This document shows positions 41,086 to 52,242 of a stretch of DNA of 64,000 nucleotides, in pieces (the first letter of the stretch is position 1; every line of letters starts with the position of its first letter). Origin of the DNA: Gluconobacter japonicus (GTDB lineage Bacteria; Pseudomonadota; Alphaproteobacteria; Acetobacterales; Acetobacteraceae); NCBI RefSeq assembly GCF_002723975.1, contig NZ_BEWO01000006.1, positions 1-64,000 of the forward strand, written 5' to 3'. The notes under the pieces are model-generated. The model worked only from the letters and a program-made list of their open reading frames with translations. It was not told where the DNA came from and ran no database searches. A program made the position numbers and the translations under genes.

Positions 41086-43923
41086 TTACGCGTCCGCATA
41101 AGTGGAAATATCCGGGCAAGAACAAATCAGATTCCGATCACCCCAGGCATTATCCAGTCGCCCCACCGGAGACCAGTACTTGGACGTGGAAACACCCCCA
41201 GGGAAACATCCGGTCTCACGGCTGTAAGACCGATCCCACGCACCCGCCAGATCCGCCGTCGTATGCGGCGCAAAACGCAGCGGGCTGCTTTCGATCGCAA
41301 CAGCACCAGCCTCCACTTCGGAAATCTCCTTCCGAATGGCGATCATCGCATCGCAGAACCGATCCAGCTCGACCTTGCCCTCAGACTCTGTTGGCTCAAT
41401 CATGAACGTGCCCGCTACGGGGAAACTGACCGTCGGGGCATGGAACCCGTGGTCAATCAGACGCTTAGCAATATCGTCCACCGTCACACCAACTGCATCC
41501 TTGATTGGCCGCAGATCAACAATGCACTCATGCGCCGTAAAGCCATTGCTGCCCCGATACAGTACCGGATAATGCGCTTCCAGACGCGTCGCGATGTAGT
41601 TCGCATTCAGAATGGCCACTTCCGTTGCACGGCGCAGCCCCTCATCGCCCATCATCATGATGTACGCCGCAGAAATCGGCAGAATGGACGCTGACCCATA
41701 TGGTGCAGCAGAAACGGCAATCCCGTTCTGGCCCGGCAGATACGGCGCCAGATGGCTCCCCACGCCAATCGGCCCCATGCCCGGCCCACCACCGCCATGC
41801 GGAATGCAGAACGTCTTGTGCAGATTGAAATGCGAAACATCGGCCCCGTACAAGCCCGGTCGTGCCAGACCAACCTGCGCATTCAGGTTCGCACCATCCA
41901 GATAAACCTGCCCACCAGCCGCATGAACAAGATCACAGATCTCGACAATCCGTTCCTCAAACACACCATGCGTGGACGGATAGGTAATCATGATGGCCGC
42001 CACACGCCCGTCATGCTGCGCGATCTTCGCCTTCAGATCCTCAACATCCACGTTGCCATTGCTGTCACAGGCCACGACAACAACACGCATCCCCACCATG
42101 TGGGCAGAGGCCGGATTTGTCCCATGCGCAGACGCCGGAATCAGACATACATCGCGATCCATATCCCCACGCGCCTGATGATAACCCCGGATCGCCAGAA
42201 GGCCTGCAAACTCACCCTGTGCGCCAGAATTTGGCTGAAGCGACACAGCATCATAGCCCGAAATCGCACACAGCGTCCGCTCCAGATACGCGAACAGTTC
42301 CGCATACCCAGCCTGCTGGTCTTTCGGCGCAAACGGATGAATCCGCCCGAACTCTGGCCAGGTAATGGGAATCATCTCCGCCGTCGCATTGAGTTTCATC
42401 GTGCAGGAGCCCAGCGGAATCATCGTCCGATCCAGCGCCAGATCCTTGTCAGACAAAGACCGCATATACCGCAGCAGATCCGTCTCCGAACGATGAACAT
42501 GGAACACCGAATGCGTCAGCAAAGCCGCCTGACGGGACAGCGCCTGCGGCAGACCTTCTTCAACGGAAAGCTCCCGCTCCAGAACCGCAATACGCGCCTC
42601 GTCCGCCCCAAAACACTGCCACAGCGCCCGAATGGTCTCAGGCGTCGTCGTCTCATCACAGGACAGACCAATCCGTCCTTCGCCCGCATCACGCAGATTG
42701 ATCCCGGCGTCCAGAGCCTTGGCAAGAATGCCCTGTGCATCGGAACCTGCCTGCACTGTCAGCGTGTCGAAAAACGTTTCCGTCTCAACCGTCACGCCAA
42801 GAGCCTCCAGACCCGCAGCCAGAATAGTCGCCAGACGATGCGTACGACCCGCAATCGCCTTCAGCCCTTCCGGCCCATGATACACCGCATACATAGACGC
42901 AATGACGGCCAGTAAAACCTGCGCCGTGCAGATATTGGACGTCGCCTTCTCCCGGCGGATATGCTGTTCCCGGGTCTGCAACGCCAGTCGATACGCCGGA
43001 CGCCCGGCGCTATCACGGGACACACCGACCAGACGCCCCGGCATATGCCGCTTGTAAGCGTCCTTCGTCGCCATGAACCCGGCATGCGGGCCACCACCAC
43101 CCATCGGCACGCCATAACGCTGCATGGAACCAATGGCGATGTCCGCGCCCAGAGCCCCTGGGCTTTCCAGCATCACAAGAGCCAGCGGATCACAGGTCAC
43201 GGCAACAATACCGCCCTGCGCATGAACAGCCTCAATCACACCCCGCGGGTCACGCACAGCCCCAGACGACCCCGGATAGGACAGCAGCGCACCAAACACG
43301 GACGCCGCATCCAGATCCGTCGCCGGATCACCCACCACAATCTCCCAGCCCAGCGGCTCGGCCCGCGTCTTCAGAACAGCCAGCGTCTGTGGATGCGTAT
43401 CAGCATCTACGAAGAACCGGCCGGACTTGGACTTGCAGATACGCTTGGCCAGCGCCATAGCCTCCGCACAGGCCGTGCCTTCATCCAGCAGGGACGCATT
43501 GGCAATATCGAGCCCTGTCAGATCAGCCACAAGCGTCTGGAAGTTCAGAAGCGCCTCAAGGCGCCCCTGACTGATTTCCGGCTGATACGGCGTGTAAGCC
43601 GTGTACCAGGCCGGGTTTTCCAGAATATTGCGTTGGATGACCGGCGGAAGAACCGTGTCGTAATATCCCTGCCCGATCATGGACGTCAGAACACGATTCC
43701 GGGACGCAATCTCCCGCAGACGCGCCAGAGCCTGCTGTTCCGTCAGCGCCGCGCCAATCCCGTGGTCACCACGATCAAGAATGGCTTTTGGAACCGTCCG
43801 GTCAATCAGATCATCAAGGCTGGACGCCCCGATCGTCTGCAACATCTCCGCAATTTCAGAGGAGCGTGGGCCAATATGGCGGGAGCTGAAGTCTTCGGTC
43901 TGTTCAGGCCACAGGATCGTCAC
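41086..43923 (-). CDS. gcvP: Glycine dehydrogenase (decarboxylating), P-protein
   Basis: A 945-residue single-chain P-protein of the glycine cleavage system, which decarboxylates glycine and passes aminomethyl to lipoylated GcvH. The PLP lysine is in [21 protein letters not shown] near residue 705. The N-terminus has [17 protein letters not shown]. The start is GTG at 43923. It is the last gene of gcvT-gcvH-gcvP, separated from gcvH by a 76-bp gap with a terminator-like hairpin. Confidence 0.98.
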   Translation of the reverse strand: MTILWPEQTEDFSSRHIGPRSSEIAEMLQTIGASSLDDLIDRTVPKAILDRGDHGIGAALTEQQALARLREIASRNRVLTSMIGQGYYDTVLPPVIQRNILENPAWYTAYTPYQPEISQGRLEALLNFQTLVADLTGLDIANASLLDEGTACAEAMALAKRICKSKSGRFFVDADTHPQTLAVLKTRAEPLGWEIVVGDPATDLDAASVFGALLSYPGSSGAVRDPRGVIEAVHAQGGIVAVTCDPLALVMLESPGALGADIAIGSMQRYGVPMGGGGPHAGFMATKDAYKRHMPGRLVGVSRDSAGRPAYRLALQTREQHIRREKATSNICTAQVLLAVIASMYAVYHGPEGLKAIAGRTHRLATILAAGLEALGVTVETETFFDTLTVQAGSDAQGILAKALDAGINLRDAGEGRIGLSCDETTTPETIRALWQCFGADEARIAVLERELSVEEGLPQALSRQAALLTHSVFHVHRSETDLLRYMRSLSDKDLALDRTMIPLGSCTMKLNATAEMIPITWPEFGRIHPFAPKDQQAGYAELFAYLERTLCAISGYDAVSLQPNSGAQGEFAGLLAIRGYHQARGDMDRDVCLIPASAHGTNPASAHMVGMRVVVVACDSNGNVDVEDLKAKIAQHDGRVAAIMITYPSTHGVFEERIVEICDLVHAAGGQVYLDGANLNAQVGLARPGLYGADVSHFNLHKTFCIPHGGGGPGMGPIGVGSHLAPYLPGQNGIAVSAAPYGSASILPISAAYIMMMGDEGLRRATEVAILNANYIATRLEAHYPVLYRGSNGFTAHECIVDLRPIKDAVGVTVDDIAKRLIDHGFHAPTVSFPVAGTFMIEPTESEGKVELDRFCDAMIAIRKEISEVEAGAVAIESSPLRFAPHTTADLAGAWDRSYSRETGCFPGGVSTSKYWSPVGRLDNAWGDRNLICSCPDISTYADA

Positions 43924-43964
43924 GGTATCGTTCTCTGGAAATCTTGATGGGCAGGGAAAGAAAA

Positions 43965-43990
43965 ATGGGTCCGACAGAAGCCAGACCCAT
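43965..43990 (-). terminator. Terminator-like hairpin between gcvH and gcvP
   Basis: On the minus strand ATGGGTC and GACCCAT form a 7-bp stem with a 12-nt loop, followed at once by TTTTTC. It resembles a weak intrinsic terminator or attenuator that would lower gcvP relative to gcvT-gcvH. Confidence 0.5.
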
Positions 43991-43999
43991 CACAGAACG

Positions 44000-44359
44000 T
44001 CAGAGGCTCTTGTACTGCTCTGCCGTCAGAAGGGACGTCACGTCATCCGGGTTGGAAACCTTCATCTTGAAGATCCAGCCCTCACCTTCCGGGTCATTAC
44101 CAACCAGCGTCGGCTCGTCGGACAGCTTCGTATTGAAACCCGACAGCACACCGGCAACCGGAGCATAAATGTCAGACGCCGCCTTGACGGATTCCACAAC
44201 CGCAGCAGCATCGCCCGCCGCCACGTCCGTGCCCTCGTCCTTGGCTTCCACGAACACCAGTTCGCCCAGTTCTTCAGAAGCATGCGCCGTAATGCCTACG
44301 GTCGCTTCTTCCCCGTCCAGACGGATCCATTCATGCGATTTGGTATAATAAGTCGTCAT
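44000..44359 (-). CDS. gcvH: Glycine cleavage system H protein
   Basis: A 119-residue lipoyl carrier protein. The lipoylated lysine is Lys59 in VVESVKAASDIYAPVAG, and GITAHASEELGELVFVE is the conserved hairpin before it. It carries the aminomethyl group between GcvP and GcvT. It follows gcvT with a 17-bp gap in the same operon. Confidence 0.97.
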   Translation of the reverse strand: MTTYYTKSHEWIRLDGEEATVGITAHASEELGELVFVEAKDEGTDVAAGDAAAVVESVKAASDIYAPVAGVLSGFNTKLSDEPTLVGNDPEGEGWIFKMKVSNPDDVTSLLTAEQYKSL

Positions 44360-44376
44360 CGCTGCTTTTCCTTGGC

Positions 44377-45510
44377 TTAACGCTTGAAACCGGGCGCCAC
44401 GAACGGCATCGCCCGAATATGAACCGGAACGAATTTCCCACGCAGTTCGGCGAACAGCGCCGTGTCATTTCCCGCGTAGTCTGTTGCGACATATCCCATC
44501 GCCACCGGCGCCTGGACCGTCGGGCCAAAAGCCCCTGACGTCACCACGCCGATCTCTTTCTGGCCTTCCGCATCCGCAAAAAGCTTCGCCCCCGCACGAA
44601 CAGGCGCACGCCCCTCCGCCATCAGGCCAACACGCTTGCGGCTGACACCCTCACGAGCCTGACGCAGAACGATTTCAGCGCCCGGATAGCCCCCTTCACG
44701 AGAACCTCCTTCGCGCCGGGCTTTCTGAATAGCCCAAGCCAGAGAGGCTTCAATCGGCGTGGTCGTCGTATCGATATCATTGCCATACAGGCAAAGCCCC
44801 GCTTCCAGACGAAGCGAATCCCGGGCTCCAAGCCCAATCGGAAGAACCTGTGGCTGGGCCAGCAACGCCCGTGCAACAGTCTCCGCATCCGCGGCTGCAC
44901 AGCCAATTTCGTAACCGTCTTCGCCCGTGTAACCCGAACGCGACAGCGTCACCGGAACACCAGCAAGCTCCGTCTCGATCACGTCCATAAAACGCATATC
45001 GACCGCTGCCCGACAAAGAGGTGCAAGAGCCTCCTGAGCCTGCGGTCCCTGTAACGCCATCAGCGCGCGATCAAACTGTCGCGTCACAACACAACGGTTG
45101 GAAAGAGCCGCTTCAATCAGCCCCGCATCCTGCTCTTTGCAGGACGCATTCACCACAACGAACAGATCATCGCCCATATTGGCGACCATCAGATCATCCA
45201 GAATACCTGCGGCATCATTGGTCAGAAATCCGTAGCGCTGCCGTCCCTTCGCAAGCCCCGCATAATCAGCCGGAATCAGGCTTTCGAGCGCCAGAGCCGC
45301 ATCCCGGACATCACCACTACGGGCAGAAATCCTGATCTGCCCCATATGGGAGACGTCAAAAAGCCCGGCCTTGCTACGCGTGTGCAGATGCTCGGCCATC
45401 AGCCCGGCCGGATACTGAAGCGGCATCTCATAACCCGCAAACGGCACCATCTTGGCACCAAGCTCCAGATTGAGAGCGTGAAGAGGAGTACGCTGGAGAG
45501 AGTCGGTCAT
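44377..45510 (-). CDS. gcvT: Aminomethyltransferase, glycine cleavage T protein
   Basis: A 377-residue tetrahydrofolate-dependent enzyme releasing ammonia and 5,10-methylene-THF from the GcvH-bound intermediate. PFAGYEMPLQYP, GLFDVSHMGQI, SRSGYTGEDGYEI and LGARDSLRLEAGLCLYG are diagnostic. It is the first gene of the operon, 67 bp after the 3' edge of the tandem glycine riboswitch. Confidence 0.97.
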   Translation of the reverse strand: MTDSLQRTPLHALNLELGAKMVPFAGYEMPLQYPAGLMAEHLHTRSKAGLFDVSHMGQIRISARSGDVRDAALALESLIPADYAGLAKGRQRYGFLTNDAAGILDDLMVANMGDDLFVVVNASCKEQDAGLIEAALSNRCVVTRQFDRALMALQGPQAQEALAPLCRAAVDMRFMDVIETELAGVPVTLSRSGYTGEDGYEIGCAAADAETVARALLAQPQVLPIGLGARDSLRLEAGLCLYGNDIDTTTTPIEASLAWAIQKARREGGSREGGYPGAEIVLRQAREGVSRKRVGLMAEGRAPVRAGAKLFADAEGQKEIGVVTSGAFGPTVQAPVAMGYVATDYAGNDTALFAELRGKFVPVHIRAMPFVAPGFKR

Positions 45511-45577
45511 AGGGTAGGTCCGGCCCGGTCAAAACATGAAGGTGCAGACGCACCCGGAGTTTCCGGAATACGCCGCC

Positions 45578-45735
45578 CCTTCTGTCCTTTTGCCTGAGAT
45601 CGCTATCCCGTCGGCGGGTACGTCAGGCGCACCTCTCTCCAGAATTTACCGACCAACTCGGTCCTTTGGCCTGAGAGTTTCCGGGGCGGTTGCTCCTTCG
45701 GCGCCAGCTCTAAAAGCTGGTCTCTCCCGTATTGG
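45578..45735 (-). ncRNA. Tandem glycine riboswitch of the gcv operon
   Basis: On the minus strand two aptamers follow each other. The first has CGGGAGAGAC, GCCGAAGGAGCAAC, GGAAACTCTCAGGC and CAAAGGACCG. The second has CTGGAGAGAGG, CCGACGGGATAGCG, ATCTCAGGC and AAAAGGACAG. These are the conserved cores of the gcvT-type riboswitch, linked by a short spacer. It should turn on gcvT-gcvH-gcvP when glycine is abundant. The expression platform between 45511 and 45577 contains no obvious strong intrinsic terminator, so control of translation initiation is likely. Confidence 0.95.
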
Positions 45736-45834
45736 TCGGACTTAATCCTGCCAGTTTCCCAATTTCTTCGCAATCGTTACGATCTGTTCCGCGTTACGAT
45801 TTCTGGACATTTTTAGACTTTGAAAGGAGCCACA

Positions 45835-46137
45835 ATGGCTGGCGAACTGACCGTCATCGCAGAATTCTCCATCAATCCGGAGAACCGCTCTCTTTTTCTG
45901 GAAAACTGCGCTTATGACAGTGAGCGTTCCAACGCAGACGAACCCGGTTGCCTCGCCTTCGACGTCATCACTTCAAACGAAGATCCCAACACCATCGTGC
46001 TGGTCGAGCGCTACACGGATCAGGCGGCCTTCGATACACATCTCAAAACACCTCATTTCGAGAAATTTGCCGCAACAACAAAAGCTCTGGGCGCAGTCGA
46101 AAAAAGCGTCCGCTTTTTCACAAGGACAGCCCCATAA
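45835..46137 (+). CDS. Antibiotic-biosynthesis-monooxygenase-fold protein
   Basis: A 100-residue ABM domain protein, putative quinol monooxygenase: DSERSNADEPGCLAFDVI, TIVLVERYTD and FDTHLKTPHFEKFAATT are typical. AAAGGAG precedes the ATG at 45835. It is one base from the lipoprotein gene that follows and belongs to the same family as 40086-40400. Confidence 0.82.
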   Translation: MAGELTVIAEFSINPENRSLFLENCAYDSERSNADEPGCLAFDVITSNEDPNTIVLVERYTDQAAFDTHLKTPHFEKFAATTKALGAVEKSVRFFTRTAP

Positions 46138-46138
46138 T

Positions 46139-46414
46139 ATGCACACACTGAAAAACAGTCTTTTCGGCTGCGCTTTCCTGCTGGTCACGGCCTGTGCCGC
46201 TTCCCCTAACCAGAAGACACCAGAACACCGCATCATCGGCATGCCGAACCCTGCCAGCGCAAGCTGCATCAAACAGGGCGGCACACTCGAAATCGTAAAC
46301 GGTCCCACCGGCCAAAGCGGAATGTGCCACCTCCCGTCCGGACAGACCTGCGAAGAGTGGGCTTTGTTCCGCGACCACCGCTGCCAGAGCACACCACAGA
46401 CCACGAAACCATAA
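46139..46414 (+). CDS. DUF333-family small lipoprotein
   Basis: A 91-residue protein with a signal peptide and lipobox LVTACAAS (Cys19). MPNPASASCIKQGG, NGPTGQSGMCHLPSGQ and CEEWALFRDHRC are the full DUF333 signature (relatives of the Escherichia coli putative hemolysin lipoproteins). Two cysteine pairs probably form disulfides. The ATG follows the ABM gene stop after one base, so the genes are co-translated. Confidence 0.88.
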   Translation: MHTLKNSLFGCAFLLVTACAASPNQKTPEHRIIGMPNPASASCIKQGGTLEIVNGPTGQSGMCHLPSGQTCEEWALFRDHRCQSTPQTTKP

Positions 46415-46488
46415 TCCTCATCAGCCGTTTCCCCTGCCTCCAATGTCGTCGGGGAACGGCTTCTTCGGCACATTGGGCCTTTCAGACT

Positions 46489-46512
46489 AAATACATAGCA
46501 TGTTATGTATTT
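46489..46512 (+). promoter_or_regulatory. Palindromic operator upstream of marR-like gene
   Basis: AAATACATA and TATGTATTT are perfect 9-bp inverted arms around GCATGT, 33 bp before the regulator start. MarR dimers bind such A+T-rich palindromes, so this is probably the self-repression site. Confidence 0.65.
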
Positions 46513-46529
46513 TATCCACATTATCCACC
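46512..46529 (+). promoter_or_regulatory. Two adjacent DnaA-box-like 9-mers
   Basis: TTATCCACA (46512-46520) is a perfect consensus DnaA box and TTATCCACC (46521-46529) directly abuts it with one change. They lie between the palindrome and the MarR start. Binding by DnaA is only inferred from sequence. Confidence 0.45.
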
Positions 46530-46545
46530 TAAGGCGGATTTCCCC

Positions 46546-46983
46546 ATGCGGACCCAGGCGCCCTGTCTCTCCATCGGATTCCTCGCCACCACAACAGGGC
46601 GCCTGTTTACGCGCCTGATGGAGCAGAAACTGAAACCCGCCGGAATGCGCGCAGGCCAGATCCCGGTCTTTCTCGCTTTAGGAAAAGGGGAAATCCTCAA
46701 TCAGAAATATCTGGCCGAATTCGCAGGCATCGAGCAGCCCGGCATGGCAACCCTGCTGGCCCGCATGGAACGCGACGGCCTTATCGAGCGTGAAACCGAT
46801 CCCAACGACAAACGTGTCAGCCAGATTCGCCTGACACCAGACGGGCTGATGAAAGGCCAGAAAATCATTCCGATCATGGAAGAAGCGAGCAAGGAAGCCT
46901 TCAAAGGCTTTACCCCACTCGAGCGAGACATTCTCATAACGCTTCTGGAACGGATGAGCAGCAGTCTCGAACGCTGTCTTTAA
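46546..46983 (+). CDS. MarR-family transcriptional regulator
   Basis: A 145-residue winged-helix repressor. YLAEFAGIEQPGMATLLARMERDGLIERETDPNDKRVSQIRLTPDG contains the recognition helix and the DxR wing of the family. ATG at 46546 follows AAGGCGG. No divergent target gene is adjacent; the upstream DUF333 lipoprotein and ABM genes run in the same direction and may be regulated together with it. Ligand unknown. Confidence 0.9.
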   Translation: MRTQAPCLSIGFLATTTGRLFTRLMEQKLKPAGMRAGQIPVFLALGKGEILNQKYLAEFAGIEQPGMATLLARMERDGLIERETDPNDKRVSQIRLTPDGLMKGQKIIPIMEEASKEAFKGFTPLERDILITLLERMSSSLERCL

Positions 46984-46986
46984 AGC

Positions 46987-47012
46987 CCCCTCACTTTTAG
47001 AAAAGTGAGGGG
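46987..47012. terminator. Bidirectional terminator between marR-like gene and speE
   Basis: CCCCTCACTTTT and AAAAGTGAGGGG are fully complementary over 12 bp with only AG between, giving a strong stem with T/A-rich apex; GGGGAAAAG continues. It lies between convergent genes. Confidence 0.8.
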
Positions 47013-47021
47013 AAAAGCACC

Positions 47022-47894
47022 TTACTTGTCCGTCTTCGGAAGGTGCTCGGCAATATATGGCGGCAGATTGAAAGACCCGACGTGAATTTCCGGCGTCCAG
47101 TAACGCGTCGTTCCAAGAATATTGGCAGCCTCTGCACGCGCGCGGATCTGCTCCAGCGTCTGCGTGTTTGGTGACTGGCCCTTGGAGGCCATACCCAGCG
47201 TCATGAAGCCGCCAACATAGGTCGGAACAGCGGCAACATACGCTGAGACATGCGGGAAGAATTTCGCACGACGCAGGCTCGTCTCATACAGTTCATCAGC
47301 CTGCATGAACGGCACACCGCACTGGTTCACAATCAGACCTTCATCCGACAGGATACGCGCGCAGTTGCTGTAGAACTCATCCGTAAACAGGACTTCACCC
47401 ACCCCAATCGGGTCCGTGCTATCAACGATAATGACATCAAAAGATCCGTCAGCAGCCTTGGCAACATAGTCGATGCCATCGCCAACGATCACTTCCGCAC
47501 GCGGATCGTTCCAGGCATCCCCTGCAATATTCGGCAGATGCTGCTTGGAAAGCTCGATCACCGCACCGTCAATTTCCACCATAACGGCTTTCTCGACGGT
47601 CTTGTGCTCCAGAACGCGACGCAGAACGCCACCGTCCCCAGCCCCAATAATCAGAACACGCTTGGCACACGGATGCGCCAGAACAGGAACATGCGTCAGC
47701 ATTTCCTGATAAACGAACTCATCGCGCTCCGTGATCTGGATCACACCGTCCAGAACCAGCACACGACCATGGCTGGAGCTTTCAAAGACCACCACGTCCT
47801 GGAAGTCAGATTTAACGCGCGCAAGTTCACGCGTGACCAGAAAACGCTGTCCCCAGTCCGGGTACAGGGTCTCGTTGATCCATGTTTCAGCCAT
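47022..47894 (-). CDS. speE: Spermidine synthase
   Basis: A 290-residue aminopropyltransferase that adds the aminopropyl group of decarboxylated SAM to putrescine. VLIIGAGDGGVLREVL-like SAM-site sequence (here LIIGAGDGGVLRRVL), YQEMLTHVP and DVIIVDSTDPIGVGEVLFTDEFY are diagnostic. I took ATG at 47894, with AAGGA upstream; a TTG three codons earlier is less likely. It follows speD by 73 bp in the same operon. Confidence 0.96.
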   Translation of the reverse strand: MAETWINETLYPDWGQRFLVTRELARVKSDFQDVVVFESSSHGRVLVLDGVIQITERDEFVYQEMLTHVPVLAHPCAKRVLIIGAGDGGVLRRVLEHKTVEKAVMVEIDGAVIELSKQHLPNIAGDAWNDPRAEVIVGDGIDYVAKAADGSFDVIIVDSTDPIGVGEVLFTDEFYSNCARILSDEGLIVNQCGVPFMQADELYETSLRRAKFFPHVSAYVAAVPTYVGGFMTLGMASKGQSPNTQTLEQIRARAEAANILGTTRYWTPEIHVGSFNLPPYIAEHLPKTDK

Positions 47895-47967
47895 GGTCTT
47901 CAATTCCTTGTCGGGATTTCAGTGCAGAAGCAGGACCGGCCCCACCGGGCCGATCCTTGCCTGAGGA

Positions 47968-48447
47968 TCAGGACGCGCTAGCGTTCCTGTCCTGGACGCG
48001 TCCACGGCGCACGGCATCGACTTCGATACGGCCAGCCTGGAACAGACGCTGCATGACCGGAATCGAGAGATTCGGATCACATGCGCCACACATAAAGACG
48101 TCAACCGCAGCGTAATTCCGCTCCGGCCACGTGTGGATCGAGATGTGGCTCTCAGCAAGCACGATCACACCAGACACGCCACCATTCGGCGTGAAGTGAT
48201 GGAAATGGCTGTGCAGGATCGTTGCACCAGCAGCGATTGCTGACTCGCACAGAGTCTCATCAATACGTGCCGGATCATCCAGATTCCGGGCATCCCAGAA
48301 ATCGATCAGCAGGTGATTGCCGGCATAGCGTTCGCCATCCCGTTCAATAAAGTAGTCCTTGCGCTCCTCTTCAACAGAGTGAGCATCGCTGTTCTGGATA
48401 TCTCTCGGGAGTTCCGATACCATCCCCAGTTGAGCAAGTGCGTTCAT
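47968..48447 (-). CDS. speD: S-adenosylmethionine decarboxylase proenzyme
   Basis: A 159-residue prokaryotic-type AdoMetDC. The self-cleavage site is Glu99-Ser100 in LAESHISIHTWPERNYA, where Ser100 becomes the pyruvoyl group. HFHHFTPNGGVSGVI and VFMCGACDP complete the active site. It supplies decarboxylated SAM to SpeE. ATG at 48447 was preferred to longer frames because GGGGGTACGTG precedes it and the family N-terminus begins near here. The N-terminus is somewhat longer than in Bacillus. Confidence 0.95.
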   Translation of the reverse strand: MNALAQLGMVSELPRDIQNSDAHSVEEERKDYFIERDGERYAGNHLLIDFWDARNLDDPARIDETLCESAIAAGATILHSHFHHFTPNGGVSGVIVLAESHISIHTWPERNYAAVDVFMCGACDPNLSIPVMQRLFQAGRIEVDAVRRGRVQDRNASAS

Positions 48448-48890
48448 CACGTACCCCCAAACCAGTAGACAGCCTGTTGGGCGAAATCGCCCCCTTGGGC
48501 CAAGAAGCGCGGTGTTAGAGCCCCCTCCCTGCGGATGCAAGGATTTTCTGCCCTGATTCGTTAATATGTCATATTCTAGGAAGAAACAGGCGTCCGCCCA
48601 CGCTTCCATACATTGCGCTCATCAGTGTCTGGCGCACCTCACAACTGGGATAGCAGCATAAAAACACCCCAAGATCCCTCTCAAAAGAGGCTTCGTCTTG
48701 GGATGGGCCGACACATCAACGCTTTTTAATCCAATAATTCAAGGACCTGTCATATCCGTATTAAAAAACGATTCGGAGCGCCTCAAAACAAAAAAACACG
48801 CGTCCCAAAGCCGGAAATCCTCCAACTCCGAGACGCGTGTTTTTCCTGCCCCTCAGCAGAAAACCGCTGAGGGACTCCAACCCGTAAAGA
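48448..48890. other. Gap between speD and ilvC with three hairpins
   Basis: Next to ilvC are a CCCTCAGC/GCTGAGGG stem (48850-48873) and a 13-bp AAAAACACGCGTC/GACGCGTGTTTTT stem (48792-48844) that probably terminate the ilv operon on the minus strand. A third structure at 48668-48702 has a CCCAAGA/TCTTGGG outer stem and a CCTCT/AGAGG inner stem. It could belong to the speD leader or a small RNA. No ORF with a good ribosome binding site is seen. Confidence 0.5.
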
Positions 48891-50436
<1,546 letters not shown>

Positions 50437-50437
<1 letters not shown>

Positions 50438-52233
50438 CAGACCAACATCATCCCTTCTTCGGTCAGACCTGCCGCCGCGGAATCCTGATCCGGGCCAAGC
50501 AGCATCTGGTTATGGGCCGCCCCCGACGGAATCATCGGATAGCAGTTTTCGTTTTCCGCCACGCATATATCCGCGATGACAGGACCATCATGCTCCAGCA
50601 TCCGGCGAATGACATCATCCAGTTCGCCCACACAGGTCGCACGCATTCCCGTTGCCTGAAACGCTTCTGCCAGCTTCACAAAATCTGGCAGCGCCTCACT
50701 GTAAGACTGGGAATAGCGCGACCCATGCAGCAGTTCCTGCCACTGGCGCACCATGCCCATATACTGGTTGTTTAGAATGAAGATCTTCACTGGCAGACGA
50801 TACTGCGCAATCGTCCCCAGTTCCTGAATGTTCATCAGGGTCGAGGCTTCACCCGCGATATCAATCACCAGCGCATCCGGATGCGCTACCTGCGCACCCA
50901 CAGCAGCCGGCAGACCATAGCCCATCGTTCCCAGACCACCGGAAGTCAGCCAGCGGTTCGGCTCGGCAAACTGGAAATGCTGGGCCGCCCACATCTGATG
51001 CTGGCCAACCTCGGTGGACACAAACGTGTCACGCCCCGTCTCCATCGCCATTTCATACAGACGACGAATGGCATGCTGCGGACGGATCACCGCAGACGGC
51101 GTCATGTCCTGCGTGAAGCCGAAGCCATCCACGCTGCGCCAGGACGCAATCTGGTTCCACCATGTGCTCAGATCAGGTGCTGGCGTGTCGTCCCACGCAT
51201 CCAGCAACGCCTGAAGCGTATCGCGAACATCCCCTTCGAGACGCACATCCACACGAATGATCTTGCCGATCTGGCTCGGATCAATATCCGCATGAACCTT
51301 GAACGAGTTCGGTGAAAACGCATCCACACGGCCCGTCACGCGATCATCGAAACGCGCACCCAGAGCGATCAGCAGATCACAGCCATGCGTGGCCATATTC
51401 GCCTCAACAGACCCGTGCATGCCCAGCATACCCAGGAACTGCGGATCAGGAGACGGAAACGCCCCCAGCCCCATTAGCGTGGACGTCACCGGGAAACCTG
51501 TCTTGCGCGCCAGACGACGCAGCAGCTCAGACGCTTCCGGACCGGAATTAATGATGCCACCGCCCGTGTAGAACAGCGGACGCTTGGCCGTCTTCATGGC
51601 CTGGACCGTGCGGGCAATCGCTTCGGCATCCGGCCCACCCTGATGGCGGAAACGCTTCAGCCGGGACATGGCAGGGGCCGTCAGCGGAGCCTGACCAACC
51701 GTGATGTCCTTGGGCAGATCAACCAGCACAGGCCCCGGACGACCGGAACGCGCCACCTCAAAAGCTTCACGCACCGTCTGGGCCAGAGCGCCCGGCGTCC
51801 GCACCAGATAGTTGTGCTTCGTGGCCGGACGGGTAATGCCCGTCGTGTCCGCTTCCTGGAACGCATCATTGCCGATCAGCTTCGTCGGCACCTGACCGGT
51901 CAGGCAGACCAGCGGGATCGAATCCATCAGCGCGTCAACAAGGCCGGTCACGGCATTGGTCGCACCCGGACCAGACGTCACCAGAACAACGCCAACCTTG
52001 CCCGTCGAACGCGCATAAGCCTCAGCCGCATGAACGGCAGCCTGCTCATGACGGACAAGAATGTGGCGAATACGGTCCTGCTTGAAAAGCGCATCGTAGA
52101 TTGGAAGGACAGCGCCCCCCGGATAGCCAAAGACTACCTCTACGCCCTGTTCATCGAGAACGCGCAGAAGCACCTCCGCGCCATTCAGCGCTTCGTTGCC
52201 TGTTGTTGCGTCTCTTTCAGCAGCAGCCGTCAC
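50437..52233 (-). CDS. ilvB: Acetolactate synthase large subunit
   Basis: A 598-residue ThDP-dependent enzyme condensing pyruvate with pyruvate or 2-oxobutyrate. VFGYPGGAVLPIYDAL and RHEQAAVHAAEAYAR carry the catalytic glutamate, and IDIAGEASTLMN with NNQYMGMVRQWQ is the ThDP-Mg site. The motif reads GEAST where many bacteria have GDGSF. It starts with GTG behind a perfect AGGAGG that overlaps the miaA stop codon. Confidence 0.97.
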
Positions 52234-52242
52234 CGTATCCTC

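Noticed and set aside
42961-43947. 328-codon frame antisense to gcvP
   Set aside because: Shadow of gcvP codon bias.
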